DNA of 64,000 bases from Cytobacillus dafuensis (GTDB taxonomy: Bacteria; Bacillota; Bacilli; Bacillales; Cytobacillaceae): contig NZ_CP042593.1 of assembly GCF_007995155.1 (NCBI RefSeq), forward strand, positions 4,382,001 to 4,446,000, given 5' to 3'. Every line of letters begins with the position of its first letter. The stretch's first letter is position 1. A program made the translations under genes and the position numbers. The notes under the pieces are model-generated. The model was not told the DNA's origin, ran no database searches, and saw nothing but the letters and a program-made list of their open reading frames with translations. Of the stretch, positions 1-9,656 are shown piece after piece.

Positions 1-774
1 AATCTCTTGATCGCTTGTTTTACGACGTTTTGCCATTGTCATAGCGTCCCCAATTCCATGTAAAACCATGCTTGCAGATTTAATTAAACGAAGAACCTCG
101 TTAATTTCAGGCTCTTTTATAATAGATCTGTACATTTCATCGCTAACTTGATCAGGCACATAAAGAACTCTATGCTTTGAACCTGTACGATCTGCCATGG
201 TTGCACAAATGGTGTTTGCTTGATTTTTCACATCCTCGCCAATTCCGCCTCTAGCAGGAACAAACTGCAATTCATAATCCGCAAATTCAAGGGACAGCAT
301 ATTTGCCACAGCCGCCATTGTCGATCCACCAGTTACAGCAATAATATTTCCTCTATTTAAAGTTGATCTCATGAATTCAGCGGCAGCTCTTCCTAATTCA
401 CTTTTTACCCATGGAGACTCCTCGCTGTCACCTGAGACAACAATAATTTTCTGAATCCCTAGCTTTCTTTGCAGTTTAGTTTCTAATTCATTCAATCCTG
501 TTAATTCCCGCATCATATGCTCAAGTTTATCCAGCAGCTCCTTTCCATCAGAAGTAAGGCTCATTCCTTGGCTTGAAATCACGATTAGATTCTGGCTTTT
601 CAGAAACTCGACTTCTCCTCTTAAGACCCTTTCCGTCAGGTTTAGACTTACTGCAAGACTCCTTCTCCCTACCGGCTCCATTAAGCCGATATATTGAAGA
701 ATTTGATAGCGCTTTTGCATAACAACTAGCAATTCAGGCAATAATCTTTTTTGAATATCGATGAGTGAGTGCAT
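1..774 (-). CDS. cggR: Central glycolytic genes regulator CggR (C-terminus outside window)
   Basis: This is a SorC/DeoR-type repressor that in Bacillus controls the gapA glycolytic operon and responds to fructose-1,6-bisphosphate. The ATG at 774 opens 258 codons that run off the left edge, compared with about 340 in the family. The N-terminal ~80 residues form a winged helix (QKRYQILQYIGLMEPVGRRS, then LNLTERVLRGEVEFL). The sugar-phosphate binding domain begins with VSGDSEESPWVKSELGRAAA and TGGSTMAAVA. An AAGGAG-like ribosome site precedes the start. Immediately upstream lies a near-perfect CggR operator, which supports autoregulation. gapA would be expected beyond the left edge, but that is inference. 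Confidence 0.95.
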   Translation of the reverse strand, partial: MHSLIDIQKRLLPELLVVMQKRYQILQYIGLMEPVGRRSLAVSLNLTERVLRGEVEFLKSQNLIVISSQGMSLTSDGKELLDKLEHMMRELTGLNELETKLQRKLGIQKIIVVSGDSEESPWVKSELGRAAAEFMRSTLNRGNIIAVTGGSTMAAVANMLSLEFADYELQFVPARGGIGEDVKNQANTICATMADRTGSKHRVLYVPDQVSDEMYRSIIKEPEINEVLRLIKSASMVLHGIGDAMTMAKRRKTSDQEI

Positions 775-798
775 TTTCTTGCTCCTTTAAATAGATGT

Positions 799-834
799 GG
801 ACATTTTTTGTCCCTCATAGTCATATAATGTCCC
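799..834 (-). promoter_or_regulatory. CggR operator
   Basis: Read on the minus strand, two tandem half-sites occur: GGGAC-N6-TGAC, then GGGAC-N6-TGTC, with a 5-base gap. This is the known layout of the B. subtilis CggR operator upstream of cggR-gapA. It ends 25 bases before the cggR start, so it should autoregulate the operon. Confidence 0.85.
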
Positions 835-843
835 ACTTAGGAT

Positions 844-888
844 AAAAAAAATCACCCTTGCCTCAATTTCATTTTAACAGGAGTGATC
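844..888 (-). terminator. Probable terminator after the glutaredoxin-like gene
   Basis: On the minus strand a 7-bp stem (ATCACTC with GGGTGAT, one G-T pair) closes a long A/T-rich loop and is followed directly by seven T. It separates the rpoN/glutaredoxin unit from cggR. Confidence 0.6.
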
Positions 889-902
889 TGGAAGTTCAAC
901 TT

Positions 903-1157
903 TTAACTTTTTCTTTTTTCTGAAAACACTTCTATAATAGATTGCTTATCTATCTGGCCATATTGGACTTCTACACCATCAATTTCGACAACGGGAATCA
1001 TAAGTCCATATTTTTCAGTCAGTTCATCACTTTGATCAATATCTGCTTCAGTATAAAGAAAATCCCACTCTTCTTGTAATTCCAATAGTATGTTTTTGGC
1101 TTTATCACATAAAGGACAGCGGTTCCGCGTATAGAGCACAAGGGTACTTTGATTCAC
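903..1157 (-). CDS. Glutaredoxin-family thiol-disulfide protein
   Basis: An 84-residue glutaredoxin/thioredoxin-fold protein with a CPLC redox motif at the end of the first strand (LVLYTRNRCPLC). The cis-proline segment is MIPVVEIDG. The GTG at 1157 is preferred because AAAGGAG lies 7-8 bases upstream; an upstream in-frame TTG would overlap the rpoN stop and has no ribosome site. It follows rpoN by 14 bases and is probably cotranscribed with it. The substrate is unknown. A small glutaredoxin next to cggR and sigL is common in Bacillus relatives. Confidence 0.8.
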   Translation of the reverse strand: MNQSTLVLYTRNRCPLCDKAKNILLELQEEWDFLYTEADIDQSDELTEKYGLMIPVVEIDGVEVQYGQIDKQSIIEVFSEKRKS

Positions 1158-1171
1158 CGTTATTCTCCTTT

Positions 1172-2503
1172 TCAATCGTATCTTTTTCTTTTTGAAGATG
1201 ATGGGATGCCAAGCTGATCACGATACTTCGCAATCGTTCTCCTTGAAACAACCATCCCTTCCTTTTCTTTTAACAATTGTACAATCTCTTGATCTGATAA
1301 AGGTCTTTGCTTATTTTCTCCTTCAATCATTTTGCTTATGATCGTCTTGACTTGCTTTGATGAAGTATTCTCGTCAGAAGTGGTTTTAATCGTGCTTGAA
1401 AAGAAGGATCTCAATTCAAAAGTGCCAAAAGGGGTTTGAGCATATTTTTCCCGAACAGCCCTGCTCACCGTTGATTCATGAATTTCCAGCTCATCAGCAA
1501 TTTCCTTCATAGTCATCGGACTTATATAGGAAGGTCCCTTGATGAAAAATTCCTGCTGCTTTTCAACAATTTTCAAAGAAACCTTGGATAATGTTTCTTT
1601 TCTCTGCTCTATGCTTCTCATAATCCAATAATAATCTTGTTGGTTGTCCTGTAAAAAGCGTTTAACCTGTTTATCTTTATTGGAGGAAAATTGTTTGTAG
1701 TATTCATTATTAAAGCTTATCTTCGGTAAAGCTTCATCAAAAACACTGACAAAAAAAGAATTCCCATCCCAATCAATGACAACATCTGGAATGATATAGG
1801 CCGATTTTTCGTGCTGAAAAGAGGAGGCAGGTCTTGGATTTAATGTTTGAACATAGTCAAAAACCTCTTGAATATCCGTCATTTTAATCCCAAGAATTTT
1901 GGTAATGTCTTTCCACTTCTTCTCCGCGAAAGCACTGAAATGATTCTCTATTATTTCTTCCGCTAAGGGATTTCTCTTCTCTAGCCTCTTTAGCTGCAGA
2001 AGAATGCATTCATGCAAATTACGGGCACCAATTCCAGCTGGCTCCAATCCCTGTAATAGCTTAAGAGTTTGAAAGACTTCCTCTTCCGAAATATGAAAGC
2101 GAAGAGCGATTTCCTCCAGCTCTACTCGCAAGTAACCGTTTTCATCCAAACAATCAACAAGATAGTTGAATACCTTTTCTCCTTCAGCATTAAGAAGATT
2201 AAAATCAAGCTGAGCCTTTAAGTGCTCTTCTAGATATAGTTCATTCCTGCCGATTTGTTCGATCCAATTTTGTTTATCTTTTTCAATCTTTTTTTTCGCT
2301 GGTTTTGTACGATCAAAGCGGGGGTCCATTGCCTGAACATGATTGGATTCAATTTGCAATAAGGGATTTTCTAAAGCTTTATTTTCAAGGAATGCAGAAA
2401 GCTCCTGCGCATTATATTGCAGCAAGGCTATTGCCTGAGTCAGCTCCTGAGTCATCGTTAACTTTAATGTCTGCTGCTGCCATAACCCAGCCTGTAAATT
2501 CAT
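1172..2503 (-). CDS. rpoN: RNA polymerase sigma-54 factor
   Basis: Sigma-54 (SigL) directs transcription from -24/-12 promoters with bacterial enhancer-binding activators. The N-terminal glutamine-rich activator region (LWQQQTLKLTMTQELTQAI) is followed by a core-binding domain. A helix-turn-helix (MKEIADELEIHESTVSRAVR) precedes the C-terminal RpoN box (RRTIAKYRDQLGIPSSSKRK). Length is about 443 residues, normal for the family. ATG codons at 2506 and 2503 both follow the AAGGGGGG ribosome site; 2503 gives the better 7-base spacing. No activator gene or -24/-12 promoter was noticed in the window. Confidence 0.95.
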   Translation of the reverse strand: MNLQAGLWQQQTLKLTMTQELTQAIALLQYNAQELSAFLENKALENPLLQIESNHVQAMDPRFDRTKPAKKKIEKDKQNWIEQIGRNELYLEEHLKAQLDFNLLNAEGEKVFNYLVDCLDENGYLRVELEEIALRFHISEEEVFQTLKLLQGLEPAGIGARNLHECILLQLKRLEKRNPLAEEIIENHFSAFAEKKWKDITKILGIKMTDIQEVFDYVQTLNPRPASSFQHEKSAYIIPDVVIDWDGNSFFVSVFDEALPKISFNNEYYKQFSSNKDKQVKRFLQDNQQDYYWIMRSIEQRKETLSKVSLKIVEKQQEFFIKGPSYISPMTMKEIADELEIHESTVSRAVREKYAQTPFGTFELRSFFSSTIKTTSDENTSSKQVKTIISKMIEGENKQRPLSDQEIVQLLKEKEGMVVSRRTIAKYRDQLGIPSSSKRKRYD

Positions 2504-2673
2504 CATACATCCCCCCTTCACTCCATTTTACAATAAGGCGGAGCAATGTTGAATGGAAAGATATTGGCATTAAGGAAAGTGAGAGTGCCTTTGGTTATTA
2601 ATGGACAATATATTCTTTAATTTTATTATTTTTTTAATTTGATTGAGCATTTCTTCTTTTGTAAAAAGAAAGG

Positions 2674-2940
2674 CGGTCTTATGAGACCACTTTTTGGAGA
2701 TATCTTTGCTTTGGTGGTCTCATGAAACCCCTACGAGACCGCTTCTATGCGATTTTTTGGCTTTGGTGGTCTTATGAACCCTCCATGAGACCTCTTCTTA
2801 GCGATTTTTTGGCTTTAGTTGTCTTATGAACCCTCCATGAGACCTCTTCTTGGCGATTTTTTGGCTTCGGTGGTCTTATGAACCCTCCATGAGACCGCTT
2901 CTCGGCGTTTTATTTGCTTTAGTGGTCTCATGAACCGTCA
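2674..2940. repeat. Tandem array R1, 52-bp period
   Basis: Five GGTC landmarks at 2719, 2771, 2823, 2875 and 2927 are exactly 52 bp apart; a shortened 41-bp unit precedes them. Each unit contains a 25-bp inverted repeat (GGTCTTATG ... CATGAGACC) and a 27-bp linker rich in T (CTTCTTAGCGATTTTTTGG). The array fills the space between rpoN and the tRNA-Arg terminator. Ordinary promoter or gene signals were not seen within it. Confidence 0.9.
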
Positions 2941-2955
2941 GGCTATCTGAAATGA

Positions 2956-2995
2956 ATAAAAAAATACTATCACGTTTTAAAAACGCAATAGTATC
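2956..2995 (-). terminator. Terminator of tRNA-Arg
   Basis: On the minus strand an imperfect stem (ATACTAT...GCGTTTT with AAAACG...ATAGTAT) is followed by TTTTTTT. It lies just 3' of the tRNA. Confidence 0.8.
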
Positions 2996-3007
2996 AAGTA
3001 TAAGTAG

Positions 3008-3079
3008 CGCCCTCGGCAGGAATCGAACCCACATCTTAAGAACCGGAATCTCACGTGCTATCCGTTGCACCACGAGGGC
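3008..3079 (-). tRNA. tRNA-Arg (anticodon CCG)
   Basis: The full cloverleaf is readable. The 7-bp acceptor pairs GCCCTCG with CGAGGGC, and the discriminator base is G. The D-arm stem is GTGC/GCAC. The anticodon stem TGAGA/TCTTA holds the loop TTCCGGT, giving anticodon CCG, which reads CGG. The T-loop is TTCGATT. CCA is not encoded. B. subtilis also has a tRNA-Arg gene next to clpP. Confidence 0.95.
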
Positions 3080-3186
3080 ATATGAAGAAATGTTTTTTGA
3101 GCATTCTCTTTAAAAAAATCATGCTTTCTATAGTGTTACGATTATTAATTATAGGTTAATTTTTTGAACTTTGCAAGAAAACTTTT

Positions 3187-3211
3187 GTTTAAAAACTGAA
3201 GCAACGGGAAT
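3187..3211 (+). promoter_or_regulatory. Candidate sigma-B promoter of clpP
   Basis: GTTTAA-N13-GGGAAT matches the general-stress consensus GTTTAA-N12..15-GGGTAT at all but one position. clpP of B. subtilis has both sigma-A and sigma-B promoters, so the position is credible, but this is a motif match only. Confidence 0.5.
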
Positions 3212-3274
3212 GATGGGAACGGAGGAATAAGAAAAGTGTGTCGAACAAATTAGCTAATCTATCCAAGCGATTTG

Positions 3275-3304
3275 TTTGACCTTTATTGACCATCAGTGTA
3301 TCAT
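3275..3304 (+). promoter_or_regulatory. CtsR operator overlapping a sigma-A promoter of clpP
   Basis: On the minus strand GGTCAAT-AAA-GGTCAAA (3275-3291) matches the CtsR heptad repeat RGTCAAA-NAN-RGTCAAA with one change. It overlaps a -35 TTGACC (3276-3281), which has a 17-bp spacer to the -10 TATCAT (3299-3304). This predicts class III heat-shock control of clpP. Confidence 0.8.
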
Positions 3305-3380
3305 AATACTACATACAGCAAAAAATCGTTTACTTACATCTTTGTATGTTTATCTCATTTTTAAAGGAGGATTTTAGAAG

Positions 3381-3983
3381 ATGAACCTAATCCCTACAGT
3401 TATTGAACAAACAAACCGTGGAGAACGTGCATACGATATTTACTCTCGTCTTTTAAAAGATCGTATTATCATGCTTGGAAGTGCCATTGATGATAATGTA
3501 GCAAACTCCATTGTTGCACAATTATTATTCTTGGAAGCAGAAAACCCTGAGAAAGATATTACCTTATACATTAACAGCCCAGGCGGAAGTATTACTGCTG
3601 GAATGGCGATTTATGACACAATGCAGTATATTAAAGCAGATGTATCAACGATTTGTACAGGAATGGCTGCTTCTATGGGAGCTTTCCTGCTTGCAGCTGG
3701 TGAAAAAGGCAAGCGTTTCGTTTTACCAAACAGTGAAGTTATGATCCACCAGCCATTAGGCGGTGCACAAGGTCAGGCAACTGAAATTGAAATTGCTGCT
3801 AAGCGTATCCTATTCCTTCGCGACAAACTAAACACTATTCTATCAGAGCGCACAGGCCAGCCATTAGAAGTCATCGCAAGAGATACAGACCGTGACAACT
3901 TCATGACTGCTGAAAAGGCATTAGAATACGGTTTAGTAGACAAAATTATTTCACGCAATACAGCAGAAGAAAAAAAGAAATAA
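3381..3983 (+). CDS. clpP: ATP-dependent Clp protease proteolytic subunit
   Basis: A tetradecameric serine protease that degrades proteins unfolded by ClpX, ClpC or ClpE. The catalytic triad is visible: Ser98 (GMAASMGAF), His123 (MIHQPLGG) and Asp172 (TDRDNF). Length is 200 residues, typical of the family. AAAGGAGG lies 10 bases before the ATG. It is a single-gene unit: a CtsR-type promoter stands upstream and a strong bidirectional terminator follows directly. Confidence 0.98.
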   Translation: MNLIPTVIEQTNRGERAYDIYSRLLKDRIIMLGSAIDDNVANSIVAQLLFLEAENPEKDITLYINSPGGSITAGMAIYDTMQYIKADVSTICTGMAASMGAFLLAAGEKGKRFVLPNSEVMIHQPLGGAQGQATEIEIAAKRILFLRDKLNTILSERTGQPLEVIARDTDRDNFMTAEKALEYGLVDKIISRNTAEEKKK

Positions 3984-3989
3984 GCTAAT

Positions 3990-4030
3990 AAAAAACAAAC
4001 TCGCATGCCTAATCATGCGAGTTGTTTTTT
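3990..4030. terminator. Bidirectional terminator between clpP and crh
   Basis: A perfect 9-bp stem, ACTCGCATG with CATGCGAGT, has A-rich and T-rich flanks on both sides. It serves the converging clpP and crh transcripts. Confidence 0.9.
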
Positions 4031-4031
4031 A

Positions 4032-4289
4032 CTAATTTTCCTGCTGAATAAATTCAGCTAATTCTTCAATTGCATCGACTTCATCTTTGCCATCTACAAT
4101 CAAAGTCACGACTGAACCTGAGCTAACAGCAAGGCTCATTAAACCCATGATGCTTTTCGCATTGACTTTCTTTCCATCCTTCTCAAGAAAAACATCTGAT
4201 GAAAATCTGTTTGCTTCTTGAACAAATAATGCCGCGGGTCTTGCCTGTAATCCTGTTTTCAGTTTCACTTCAACCTTTTTCTCTACCAT
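4032..4289 (-). CDS. crh: Catabolite repression HPr-like protein Crh
   Basis: An HPr paralogue that acts as a CcpA co-repressor. It has Gln at position 15 (KTGLQARPAA), where HPr carries the PTS-phosphorylated His, so it cannot take part in sugar uptake. Ser46 (KSIMGLMSL), the target of HPr kinase, is conserved; hprK lies at 22.4-23.4 kb in this window. The protein is 85 residues long. It is the last gene of the rapZ-glmR-whiA-crh series. Confidence 0.97.
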   Translation of the reverse strand: MVEKKVEVKLKTGLQARPAALFVQEANRFSSDVFLEKDGKKVNAKSIMGLMSLAVSSGSVVTLIVDGKDEVDAIEELAEFIQQEN

Positions 4290-4326
4290 TGCTCGCTTTC
4301 CTCCCCTAATAGAATCTGATTATTTT

Positions 4327-5268
4327 TCATAACGATTCTCCTGCTCTCAGTTTATCTGCAATCTCATCTATTTTTCTTAAGCGGTGATTAATCCCTGACT
4401 TACTTATTGTACCTCCAGAAACCATTTCACCAAGTTCCTTTAATGTAACATCCTGATAGGCAACTCGCAGTTCAGCAATTTCCTTCAGTTTATCTGGCAA
4501 TATATGAAGGCCGACTGTTTCATCAATAAATCGAATATTTTCTACTTGACGAAGGGCAGCACCAATTGTTTTGTTTAAGTTCGCTGTTTCACAATTTACG
4601 AGTCGATTTACCGAATTTCGCATATCACGAACAATTCGAATATCTTCAAATTTTAAAAGTGCATTATGCGCTCCTACCACACCTAAAAATTCTGTAATCT
4701 TTTCAGCTTCTTTTAAGTATGTAATAAACCCTTTTTTCCTTTCAAGTGTTTTACTATTCAGGCCAAAAGTATTCATTAATTCACTTAAAGAGTCGTTATG
4801 CTCCTTATATAGTGAAAAAATTTCAAGATGATAGGATGATGTTTCTGGATTATTAACCGATCCTCCAGCTAGAAAAGCACCACGTAAATAAGAACGCTTA
4901 CAACATTTCTTTTTAATCAAGGCTTCAGAAATATTATGTGTAAAAACAAAGCCATCGCTTAATATCTTCAAATCATCTAGAATCTCACTTGCCTTCTCCG
5001 ACAATCTGACAATATAAACATTATTCTTCTTTAGTCTCATCTTCTTTCTGACAAGGAGCTCTACCTGTGCTTGATAGTTCTTCTTTATAAGAATATAGAT
5101 TCTTCTTGCGATAGCTGCATTTTCAGTCTGTATATCGACAATTAGCTTTCTGTTGGAGAAAGATAGCGATCCGTTCATTCGAATAAGCGCAGACAACTCC
5201 GCTTTTCCGCAGCAATCCTTAACTTCCAGATTCGTTAATTCCTTTTTCGTTTCTGAAGCGAAAGACAT
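4327..5268 (-). CDS. whiA: DNA-binding protein WhiA
   Basis: WhiA combines a LAGLIDADG-like domain with a C-terminal helix-turn-helix. It is linked to cell division in Bacillus and to sporulation in Streptomyces. The ATG at 5268 ([16 protein letters not shown]) is chosen because GGTGAAGGAAT lies upstream; the reading frame stays open for 19 further codons only because a repeat (C1) sits just before the gene. Length is 313 residues. The C-terminal HTH is near [19 protein letters not shown]. Confidence 0.95.
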   Translation of the reverse strand: MSFASETKKELTNLEVKDCCGKAELSALIRMNGSLSFSNRKLIVDIQTENAAIARRIYILIKKNYQAQVELLVRKKMRLKKNNVYIVRLSEKASEILDDLKILSDGFVFTHNISEALIKKKCCKRSYLRGAFLAGGSVNNPETSSYHLEIFSLYKEHNDSLSELMNTFGLNSKTLERKKGFITYLKEAEKITEFLGVVGAHNALLKFEDIRIVRDMRNSVNRLVNCETANLNKTIGAALRQVENIRFIDETVGLHILPDKLKEIAELRVAYQDVTLKELGEMVSGGTISKSGINHRLRKIDEIADKLRAGESL

Positions 5269-5286
5269 AATTCCTTCACCTCCTAG

Positions 5287-5510
5287 TAGAAAAGCGTAGG
5301 CGCCTTGATCACCCCCGACAAGCACAAGACGAGCCTTTCGGAAAGGTGTTCTTTACCTTTCTGGAAGGATTGGCTTGTGACCTCGAGGGGGTAGGCGCTG
5401 AAGCTAGACAATTGAAAAGCGTAAGGCGCCGGCTAGAAGGTTGCTTTTTAACCTTCTGGACGGAATGGCTTATCGGCGGCAAGCATAAGACGAGCCACTC
5501 AATGTTCTAT
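5287..5510 (-). repeat. Dispersed repeat family C, copy C1 (compound)
   Basis: On the minus strand the segment TCTAGCTTCAGCGCCTACCC ... CTCGAGGTCACAAGCC ... GTGCTTGTCGGGGGTGA ... AAGGCGCCTACGCTTTT matches copy C2 at 38493-38675. A partial second copy precedes it (GCTTATCGGCGGCAAGC region on the plus strand). It splits glmR from whiA, which are normally close together, and contains several hairpins such as AGAAGGTT...AACCTTCT. Confidence 0.85.
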
Positions 5511-5518
5511 ACCTTACT

Positions 5519-6502
5519 TTAATATTTATTCTGCATATTTATTTCATTCATTAGGAAAGAGTATAACATTTCTGCGACTTCTTTTGTATCGTGACGAATC
5601 TTTCCGCCATCATAATCAACAATTTTACCCGGAATGACTTCCAGACCTAATTCATGAAGTCGATCAATATCAAAAATAACCGGCATTGCCATTTCTTCAC
5701 TATACCGTTCTTGCACTAGTTTAGGAATATCTTCATTATTGACGAGAATCGTGTTAATAAAGGCACAGCTCATATGATCATAGATCGCTTTTATATGATC
5801 GCTTGCTGTATAATTATACGTTTCCCCAGCTTGCGTCATTAAATTACAAATATATACTTTTTTTGCCTTTGCACGGCAAACCTCTGAACCGAGTTTTGGT
5901 ACGAGAAGATTTGGCAAAATACTCGTATAAAGACTGCCTGGTCCAATAATAATGAGATCTGCTTTCCTAATCGCGGTAATGGTTTCAGGGAGAGGTTTTA
6001 TTTGCTTTGGTGTTAAAAATACTTTTTTAATCTTTTTTCCAGAATATGGAATTTTCGATTCTCCCGATACGATTGTGCCATCTTCCATCTCTGCATGCAA
6101 AATAACACTTTGATTAGCTGCTGGCAATACCTTCCCTCTTACATTTAAAACCTTACTCATTTCCTGGATGGCATGAACAAAATTCCCTGTAATAGAGGTC
6201 ATTGCGGCTAGAATTAAATTACCGAGCGAGTGACCCGACAATTCAGTCGATGTTGAAAAACGATGCTGAAACATCTCCTCAATCAAAGGCTCTACATCAG
6301 AAAGGGCTGCCAGTACATTGCGAATATCACCAGGAGGAGGAACATGCAAATCGTTTCTTAATCTTCCGGAACTGCCTCCGTCATCGGCTACTGTCACAAT
6401 TGCAGTAATATCAATAGGATATTGCTTTAATCCCCGTAATAAAACAGGTAATCCTGTACCTCCACCGATGATGACGACTCTAGGCTGTCTGTTCGTCTTC
6501 AT
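5519..6502 (-). CDS. glmR: Gluconeogenesis/UDP-GlcNAc regulatory protein GlmR (YvcK)
   Basis: A UPF0052/CofD-like Rossmann protein. In B. subtilis it binds UDP-GlcNAc and is needed for growth on gluconeogenic carbon sources and for normal cell envelope synthesis. Visible motifs are the N-terminal [13 protein letters not shown] loop, [14 protein letters not shown] and PPPGDIRN. Length is 327 residues, normal. The ATG at 6502 overlaps the rapZ stop by 4 bases, indicating translational coupling. The downstream partner whiA is now separated by repeat C1. Confidence 0.95.
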   Translation of the reverse strand: MKTNRQPRVVIIGGGTGLPVLLRGLKQYPIDITAIVTVADDGGSSGRLRNDLHVPPPGDIRNVLAALSDVEPLIEEMFQHRFSTSTELSGHSLGNLILAAMTSITGNFVHAIQEMSKVLNVRGKVLPAANQSVILHAEMEDGTIVSGESKIPYSGKKIKKVFLTPKQIKPLPETITAIRKADLIIIGPGSLYTSILPNLLVPKLGSEVCRAKAKKVYICNLMTQAGETYNYTASDHIKAIYDHMSCAFINTILVNNEDIPKLVQERYSEEMAMPVIFDIDRLHELGLEVIPGKIVDYDGGKIRHDTKEVAEMLYSFLMNEINMQNKY

Positions 6503-7392
6503 TTTCTTATTTCCCTTCTCCCTTGGATATCACGATGTGTAATTCGTGTATGGTAATCTTCCTTGAAATAATTACCAAGATATTCTGTTAAGGCAACTGA
6601 ACGATGCTGGCCACCTGTACACCCTATCGCAATCACAAGCTGGGCTTTGCCTTCTCTTTTGTAGTGTGGAAGCATGAAGCTTAACAGTTCAGTTACCTTC
6701 TCAAGGAATTTGCTCGTTTCCGTCCATTTGTGAACATAGTTGTATACTTCTTCATCAAGCCCCGTTTTCGGACGCATATGTTCAATATAGTGAGGGTTAG
6801 GCAGAAATCTCACATCAAAGACTAGATCAGCATCAATCGGGATTCCATGTTTAAACCCGAAGGACATGACATTAACAGTAAACATGGTTGTTTTATTAAT
6901 GGAAAATTCCGTAAGAATCTTTTCACGCAGTTCTCTAGGCTTTAATTGTGTTGTATTATAAATAATCTGTGCCCTTCCTTTTAGCTCCTCTAATAGGTCT
7001 CGTTCAAGCTTAATTCCTTCCAGAGGAAGACCAGAGGGCGCTAACGGGTGAAATCTTCTTGTTTCTTTATATCTACGCACTAAAGTCGAATCTTCTGCAT
7101 CTAAAAAAAGAATTTGCGGGGTCACCCATGAAGTTTCCGAAAGATCATCAAGCGCTTTAAACAAGTGATCAAAAAATTCACGGCCCCGTAAATCCATGAC
7201 TAACGCTACCTTATTCATTTTATTCCCAGAATCCTTCATGAGTTCTAGGAATTTAGGCAATAATGTTGGCGGCAGATTATCTACACAGAAAAACCCAAGA
7301 TCCTCAAAGCTTTGGATCGCAACCGTTTTACCTGCACCAGACATCCCTGTAATAATAACGATTTGAGTTTCATTAACAGCACCCGTGCTCAT
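6499..7392 (-). CDS. rapZ: RNase adapter / nucleotide-binding protein RapZ (YvcJ)
   Basis: A P-loop nucleotide-binding protein. The E. coli homologue guides RNase E to GlmZ sRNA; in B. subtilis YvcJ affects competence. Walker A is TGMSGAGKT at residues 15-23. The C-terminal domain has the conserved [11 protein letters not shown] segment. Length is 297 residues. GGGGGAGAAATC precedes the ATG. It lies between the Nudix gene and glmR in the conserved order. Confidence 0.95.
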   Translation of the reverse strand: MSTGAVNETQIVIITGMSGAGKTVAIQSFEDLGFFCVDNLPPTLLPKFLELMKDSGNKMNKVALVMDLRGREFFDHLFKALDDLSETSWVTPQILFLDAEDSTLVRRYKETRRFHPLAPSGLPLEGIKLERDLLEELKGRAQIIYNTTQLKPRELREKILTEFSINKTTMFTVNVMSFGFKHGIPIDADLVFDVRFLPNPHYIEHMRPKTGLDEEVYNYVHKWTETSKFLEKVTELLSFMLPHYKREGKAQLVIAIGCTGGQHRSVALTEYLGNYFKEDYHTRITHRDIQGRREIRK

Positions 7393-7419
7393 GATTTCTC
7401 CCCCTGACAGTATCTAGAA

Positions 7420-7878
7420 TTAGCTTGGATCTAATCGGTAACTAATTAACTCAAAATTCGGTGTGTAGGTGAAAGTCCCGTAAATGATCCCTTTTCCATG
7501 TATCATATATTCTAAAATATGATAATCTCCAGCTGCCATTGGCAGATTTTTGATTTCCTCAAAGGGATGCCAAAGGATTTTCCCTTCCTCTGATTCATCT
7601 AAATTCAATCCATCAGCTTCCGTTGCCAAAAAGGTAAACATCATCCATTCCGACACAACCCGATCGCCTTCTTTCATAATAAAGGTAAAAATCCCCTTAA
7701 TATTCGGATTGCGCAAATAAATGCCCGTTTCCTCTCTGAACTCTCGTATGCAGGAGTCCCTAACCGATTCTCCCGGCTCCATCTTTCCACCTGGGGCTAC
7801 CCACCAGCCGCGTCGAGGCTTTTGTAAAAGCAAAACTTGATCACTCTTTATTAACACACAGTTGGTGACTCGCTGCAT
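7420..7878 (-). CDS. yvcI: Nudix hydrolase (YvcI-like)
   Basis: A 152-residue MutT/Nudix enzyme, expected to hydrolyse a nucleoside diphosphate linked to another group. The Nudix box reads GGKMEPGESVRDSCIREF followed by REETGI, fitting Gx5Ex7REUxEExGU. The substrate cannot be read from the sequence. It is the first gene of the yvcI-rapZ-glmR-whiA-crh series, 27 bases upstream of rapZ. A dispersed repeat and the trxB terminator lie upstream. Confidence 0.9.
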   Translation of the reverse strand: MQRVTNCVLIKSDQVLLLQKPRRGWWVAPGGKMEPGESVRDSCIREFREETGIYLRNPNIKGIFTFIMKEGDRVVSEWMMFTFLATEADGLNLDESEEGKILWHPFEEIKNLPMAAGDYHILEYMIHGKGIIYGTFTYTPNFELISYRLDPS

Positions 7879-7991
7879 CTTTAATTCACCCCATTATTTA
7901 CCGTTCTGGCTTTTTATTGAGTTCATTATACTATTTTTGTCAATCAGTAACAATGAAATGGGTATGTTTAAGATATGGAATAAAAAAACAT

Positions 7992-8183
7992 AAAGAAAAC
8001 TCGCCGATTGGCTTAGCCTTGGAAAGGCGAAGACAGAGGGGTAGTTGCACTTATCGCGCTCATACATGCCACGTCCTGTGGCATTCGCCCGACTAGGACA
8101 TCCTGTCCGTCGTACTTAATTCCTAAAATTGCCAACTGCGTCGAATCATCTTCTGTGCTGTCAATTTATACTTTATTAACGTG
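7992..8183. repeat. Dispersed repeat family B, copy B1 (no insert)
   Basis: About 190 bp, matching copy B2 at 37882-38126. It starts AAAGAAAACTCGCCGATTGG and ends near TTTATACTTTATTAACGTG. It holds the hairpins GCCAC-GTCCT-GTGGC (8068-8082) and GGACATCCTGTCC (8096-8108). B1 lacks the 60-bp insertion present in B2 and therefore shows the empty site. No open frame was seen in it. Confidence 0.85.
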
Positions 8184-8184
8184 C

Positions 8185-8214
8185 AAAAAAAAGAGCACAG
8201 AAGGATCTGTGCTT
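8185..8214 (-). terminator. Terminator downstream of trxB
   Basis: On the minus strand AGCACAGA pairs with TCTGTGCT and is followed by a C and eight T. It is about 180 bases after the trxB stop; the stretch between shows no gene. Confidence 0.85.
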
Positions 8215-8395
8215 AACAAAGGATTATATCTTTAAAAGGGGGTCAATTTCTATTTTTATATTACCCGAAATTTATTTCACCACTGTTACAGGAAAATTAA
8301 AACATAATGACTTTTTGTAAATTTTCCTAAAAAACCTATCATTAAAGCTGATTGATTCTTTATTCAGAAGCAATTTTAACTTTGGCTGAATAATA

Positions 8396-9340
<945 letters not shown>

Positions 9341-9465
9341 TCATCCTCCTATAGTAAACGGCCACATGTAGTAAGCCAATTTAATAATTATTAATAATAT
9401 GACCAACTACAATCATCCTATAAAAATAAAAGGATTTCGTCCAAATATATGCTTATGAAATATAG

Positions 9466-9656
9466 TGAAACTTCAATCAGTGGGGTGGCCATCTCCCACT
9501 GATTGTTAGTTGCGGCCCACAGGAAGTGGGTCACACAGACGTTGCCAAACGATGTGGCGCTTTTAGTCTGTGTTCATTTTACGGGCTGTTTATCACCGAG
9601 TAAAAAGTTTTTGTTCTTTCAACTTCTTAAAATAGGTGGTCTTACAGCCCGTTAAT
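9466..9656 (-). repeat. Dispersed repeat family A, copy A1 (diverged)
   Basis: This copy keeps both ends of family A, AGTTTCACTATA at the right end and TTAACGGGCTGTAAGACC at the left end as read on the minus strand. The left-arm partner of the GGTGGTCTTACAGCCCG palindrome is degraded. The TAA stop of the upstream TPR gene falls inside the left end. It holds CCCAC-AGGAA-GTGGG and other family hairpins. Confidence 0.75.

Noticed and set aside
4327..5325. Longer whiA start at 5325
   Set aside because: The extra codons come from DNA next to repeat C1; the ATG at 5268 has the ribosome site and the conserved WhiA N-terminus.
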